64,000 bases of DNA from Anastrepha obliqua. Taxonomy: Eukaryota > Arthropoda > Insecta > Diptera > Tephritidae. The DNA is taken from NCBI RefSeq assembly GCF_027943255.1, contig NC_072896.1, positions 48,200,501 through 48,264,500 on the forward strand, read 5' to 3'. Each line of letters opens with the position of its first letter. Position 1 is the stretch's first letter. This document shows, piece by piece, positions 61,016 to 64,000 of this stretch. The notes under the pieces are model-generated. The model ran no database searches and had not been told where the DNA came from. It saw only the letters and a program-made list of their open reading frames with translations. A program made the translations under genes and the position numbers.

Positions 61016-61339
61016 AACAAGTTTACCCACAATACGCAACACAGTCGAAAGCAAAATTGCATTCGACTCTAAATTCGGTATTCAACGAAAATTTCGACAG
61101 GGCTGCACCGCTCATAATACCAAATTGACATTCGATTTTCGATCTTCGACAACCAACGAATATCGAAGATCGAATGCAACTCATAATAGGGGCCATTGTG
61201 TGAAAACTTTAAGTCAATCCGACAAATACTTTTCCAGTTATTCAACAATTGATGGATGCTGCACGTATGAAAGTGGCAGATAAGCGCGCTAACGATAACA
61301 CTCGAGAAGGTTGAATGTTACGTAGGCAAAAGCAAATCG

Positions 61340-61965
61340 ATATTTTGGAAGCTGCTATGACGGCCAAAGAAGCGGCTGGATCTTTATTCGCTGCCCTATG
61401 TCTATGTCGTCCTAAAGTTCATACAGCTCATCGTTCCATCGCCTGCGATATTCGCCGTTGCCAACGTGCAAAGGTCCAAAAATCTTGCGCAGAATCTTTC
61501 TCTCAAACACTCCAAGCGTCGCTTCATTGGATGTTGTTATCGTCCACGCTTCTGCGCCATATAATAGGACGGCATCATTCTCGAGCCTTATAAAGTGTTA
61601 GTTACCACTCAACTGCTTACTTGGTCCAAAGTAGCATTTGTTGGCAAGAGAGATTCTACGTTGGGTTTCAAGGCTGACATTATTATCAGTGTTAATGCTG
61701 GTTCCTGAATAAACGAAGTCTTTTACAACCTCAAAATCATAACTGTCAACGGTGATGTGGGTGCCGATACGCGAGTGCACCGACTGTTTGTTTCATGACA
61801 GGAGGTACTTCCTTTTGTCCTAGTTCACCATCAGACCCATTGGCTTAGCTTGTTTGTTCAATCAATATCATCGGCATACGCCAACAATTGTACGCTATTA
61901 TAAAAAATTGTGCCTGAGCGATTAAGTTCTGCGGCTCGCACGATCTTCTTTTTTTCTTAATTTAC
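61340..61965 (-). pseudogene. RTE/BovB-like reverse transcriptase fragment with YADD motif
   Basis: Minus strand, in order: AYADDIDI-like catalytic motif at about 61885-61860, then frame 61780-61598 with SRIGTHITVDSYDFEVVKDF and INTDNNVSLETQRRISLANK. C-terminal sequence follows to about 61340 in shifted frames. It is the reference for the related copies at 13500-14790 and 11686-12010. It lacks the 5' half of the polymerase and the endonuclease. Confidence 0.75.
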
Positions 61966-62229
61966 ACTCATTTATTTAAATTAAAAAAAAGGAAACGTAA
62001 AAATATACTAGTTTTTAATTTGTAGTCTATGAGACAAATGATTAGTGACAGAGTAACACTGATTTAAGTTTAGTGATCTAGGGTTAAAATAGTAGTAGGT
62101 CGAAATTTTACTTGATCAGATGAAAGGGAAGAACCATATGCCCAAGTAAATAATCTGATCTATTCAAAAGCAGCCGCAGGCGATAGTGAAAATAGTGTAT
62201 CGTAATGTGGTTGTTGTGGCAGTTAATCA

Positions 62230-62545
62230 AGCCCGGTGCGGATAGTCACAGATCTGCATTGTCATCTCATCAAACAGTGGGTCCAAAAAACATTCTTTTT
62301 CTACAAGTTGGGTCCAAAGTAAAAAGAGTGTTAGGTGAGTGGGTTTAAGTGGGCACATAGAATAGGTGGTTAGTGTGGCGTCATACTTTCTCATGCCGAG
62401 CATATGTTGAGTATATCGGGATCGATTCTATATAGGTAGGAGCTTAACCTACTTCAATATCCTGAACGCAATTGTGCCAAGATGACGCGGATCTCACGAG
62501 ACAGCCGGAGCTTTTCGTCTGCGATGGGTGGTGGTTGGACTCCGA
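62230..62545 (+). repeat. dispersed repeat shared with 21196-21420
   Basis: ggtgagtgggt, ggttagtgtggcgtcat, ttaacctacttcaatatcct, gtgccaagatgacgcggatc and tcacgagacagc match 21200-21370 in order. No coding frame; class unknown. Confidence 0.55.
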
Positions 62546-63120
62546 TAAAGGCATGCAAGTTAAGCCGCTGAAATTGTGAATGTTGTGATGATGTTATGAT
62601 ATTATGATGCCAATACTGTAACAGCTAATTAGTGCAATTTTAGTTTCGTCGATTCCCTTCAGTAAAGATGCACCTCACACAGGCGGGTCCGTTGTCGAAA
62701 ATGCCGATAAAATCACAGAAATAATCGAAGTTGTCCGGTATGTTAGTAGTCGTAGTATCGCTCAGGAGCTAAAGATCCGATCATAAAATAGTTTAAACCA
62801 TTCGCGCAAAAATTTCAAGCAAACATAATGGATTTCTTTTTCCCCAAACAAATATTGAATATTAACAGAAATCTGACACAAAATCCTTACATCTCTGTTA
62901 TTCGAAAATGCAATGTCAGGCATGAAACAAATCAACATAGGAGTCAGTGTAGACCAATTAACAGACTCAATAGTCCTGTCTTCAACCTTTAAAGAAGAAT
63001 AAATTTAAAAAATTATAAGAGGTGACAATAAGCCCCTCTTCCTCGAAGACGGATAAACTCAAAATACACCATTCAATCATTAACGGCAAGTATAAAGTAT
63101 ATATATATAGGTAGCACTTA
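62546..63120. other. no supported gene, 62546-63120
   Basis: Weak traces only. 62700-62790 (ITEIIEVVRYVSSRSIAQEL-like on +) may be the helix-turn-helix start of a mariner, but it is too short to call. Confidence 0.3.
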
Positions 63121-63121
63121 C

Positions 63122-63360
63122 ACCTGTTTTTTGGCTGTTTGACCGAGCTCCTCACCAATTTGTGGTGTGCGTCTTCATGTACTTTCACAAATGGTGGGTC
63201 CTACAACTTGCTTTTTATGAGGAGCTTTTCACGGCAGAAATACGCTCAGGAGTTGTCCATTGCCTACCTATGGGCGGACGTGTTAAAAAAAACGTTTTCT
63301 ATCATTCCGGCCATTACGAAATGGTAGTCACGCACCAACCCTTTTGTCTAAGCCAGTGCC
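63122..63360 (-). repeat. tRNA-derived SINE, decayed full-length copy (S9)
   Basis: Minus orientation: (TA)n at 63098-63108, then gaccgagctcctcaccaatt, aaatggtgggtcc, ggcagaaatacgctcaggag and, at the head, accatt..gtagtcacgcaccaaccc in complement of the A-box region. The B box is largely lost. Confidence 0.7.
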
Positions 63361-63538
63361 AAGTCGTTGTAGGCTGGTCAAATACTTATTTTTTATAGAT
63401 ATTTTTTAAGAATTTTTTTTTTTTTTTTAAGAAAATAAAATGCGATCGTTTTGATTTTGTAGTATGTTATTATTGACATCAAGTAGTATACAAAAGCAAT
63501 TATTTTTTGACATATTTTTTGTAGTAAAGTAGATTCTA

Positions 63539-63810
63539 GCTCTTCAAAACATCTGAAACGAAAAAATTTAACTGATTATTATTCTGCAGGCTTGTCATTC
63601 TGGCAGGTGCCACAATGCCACAATGGGAAATTTGTTTTGAAAAATAACAAAATGGCGGACTTTTGAAAAAAAGGTATATTTTTCGGGTGGAAATCAGTCT
63701 GTAGTACGGAAAGTTACGACTGAAAAGAAACGAAAGTAGCACCTGCCAAAATGACAAGTCTACAGAATAATAATCAGTTAAATTTTTTTGATTCAGATAT
63801 CCTGAAGAGC
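63539..63810. repeat. foldback: 72-bp inverted repeat arms around a 128-bp loop
   Basis: Arms 63539-63610 and 63739-63810 are reverse complements over 72 bases with a small number of mismatches (for example gaaaaaatttaactgattat against its complement at 63772-63790). The loop contains no open frame of note. There is no target duplication visible at the arm ends. It may be a foldback-type MITE or two inverted copies of a short repeat. Confidence 0.8.
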
Positions 63811-63834
63811 CAAAATTCTGTTCACAAGCCACTT

Positions 63835-64000
63835 ATCTTTTGTGACCACCTTTTGCCTTGACTATGGCCTTGAGACGGTCCAAAAATGAATCGCAAAAGC
63901 TGCCCGAATGTGAGTTGCAGGTATTTTGACCCACTCGCGTCCAATGGCTTTTTTCAGCGCCTCGAGACTGGTGAATCTTTTGTTCGTATCGTGCTCTCCA
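63835..64000 (-). mobile_element. DD37D Tc1/mariner-like element, copy C (runs off window)
   Basis: gaccaccttttgccttgact and the following bases match copy B at 38608-38760 closely. On the minus strand the fragment encodes the end of the transposase ([12 protein letters not shown] at its C-terminus). The rest lies beyond 64000. Confidence 0.75.

Larger units (their letters stand above)
59775..61194 (+). mobile_element. PIF/Harbinger transposon with both ends, catalytic core deleted
   Basis: 1420 bp with ends GGCCCCTATTATGAGCAACA and, inverted, GGCCCCTATTATGAGTTGCA, each followed by cattcgatcttcga, and a 3-bp duplication ATT on both sides (59772-59774, 61195-61197). It contains the two genes usual for Harbinger: a transposase on + and a Myb/SANT-like DNA-binding protein on -, in convergent order. 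The middle, where the DDE catalytic domain and the end of the Myb gene should be, is missing (about 60550-60730). A second inverted block near the ends (tcgaagatcgaat) probably binds the accessory protein. Confidence 0.88.

Noticed and set aside
1..64000. A new multi-gene system outside uex and transposons
   Set aside because: All coding stretches that look genuine belong to uex or to known transposon families. The remaining open frames are short, AT-driven or antisense shadows.

Overview
This is eukaryotic DNA, almost certainly from an insect and most likely a true fly. It is AT-rich, has GT-AG introns, carries many (TATG)n/(CATA)n microsatellites, and is crowded with decayed transposons. 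The mix of DD41D and DD37D mariner-like elements, and a short interspersed repeat of the type common in fruit flies, points to a tephritid. That family-level call is inference.

Only one host gene is supported. It is the fly CNNM/ancient conserved domain magnesium transporter unextended (uex), on the + strand from 17444 to 57379. It has ten coding exons whose splice phases all agree and which together encode 954 residues: a leader with a hydrophobic segment, an extracellular domain, a DUF21 membrane domain, a paired CBS (Bateman) module, a cyclic-nucleotide-binding-like domain and an acidic/serine-rich tail. Intron 1 is about 31.9 kb and full of transposon debris. Introns 3 and 8 also hold insertions. 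Five of the remaining introns are only 66 to 82 bases, and the sixth is about 400.

Layout. 1-17200: upstream transposon field (Helitron, jockey-like and RTE-like non-LTR fragments, a nearly intact long-TIR Tc1 element, hAT and Harbinger remnants, a piggyBac-like MITE, SINEs). 17200-17922: uex 5' end. 17923-49860: intron 1, with two DD37D copies, DD41D mariners, jockey-like fragments, a MITE and several dispersed repeats. 49861-57379: the remaining nine uex coding exons. 57380-about 59700: 3' UTR and downstream flank, with a mariner scrap. 59775-61194: a bounded, internally deleted Harbinger element. 61340-64000: RTE fragment, SINE, a 72-bp-arm foldback and the start of another DD37D copy.

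Apart from uex, the window shows layered transposon insertion and decay. Several nested insertions can be resolved to the base, and many Tc1/mariner copies have lost their catalytic core while keeping their ends. I found no convincing undescribed gene system. The most useful leads are the SINE family, the repeated internal deletions, the piggyBac-like palindromic MITE and the foldback. Coordinates of degraded elements are approximate unless both ends are stated.
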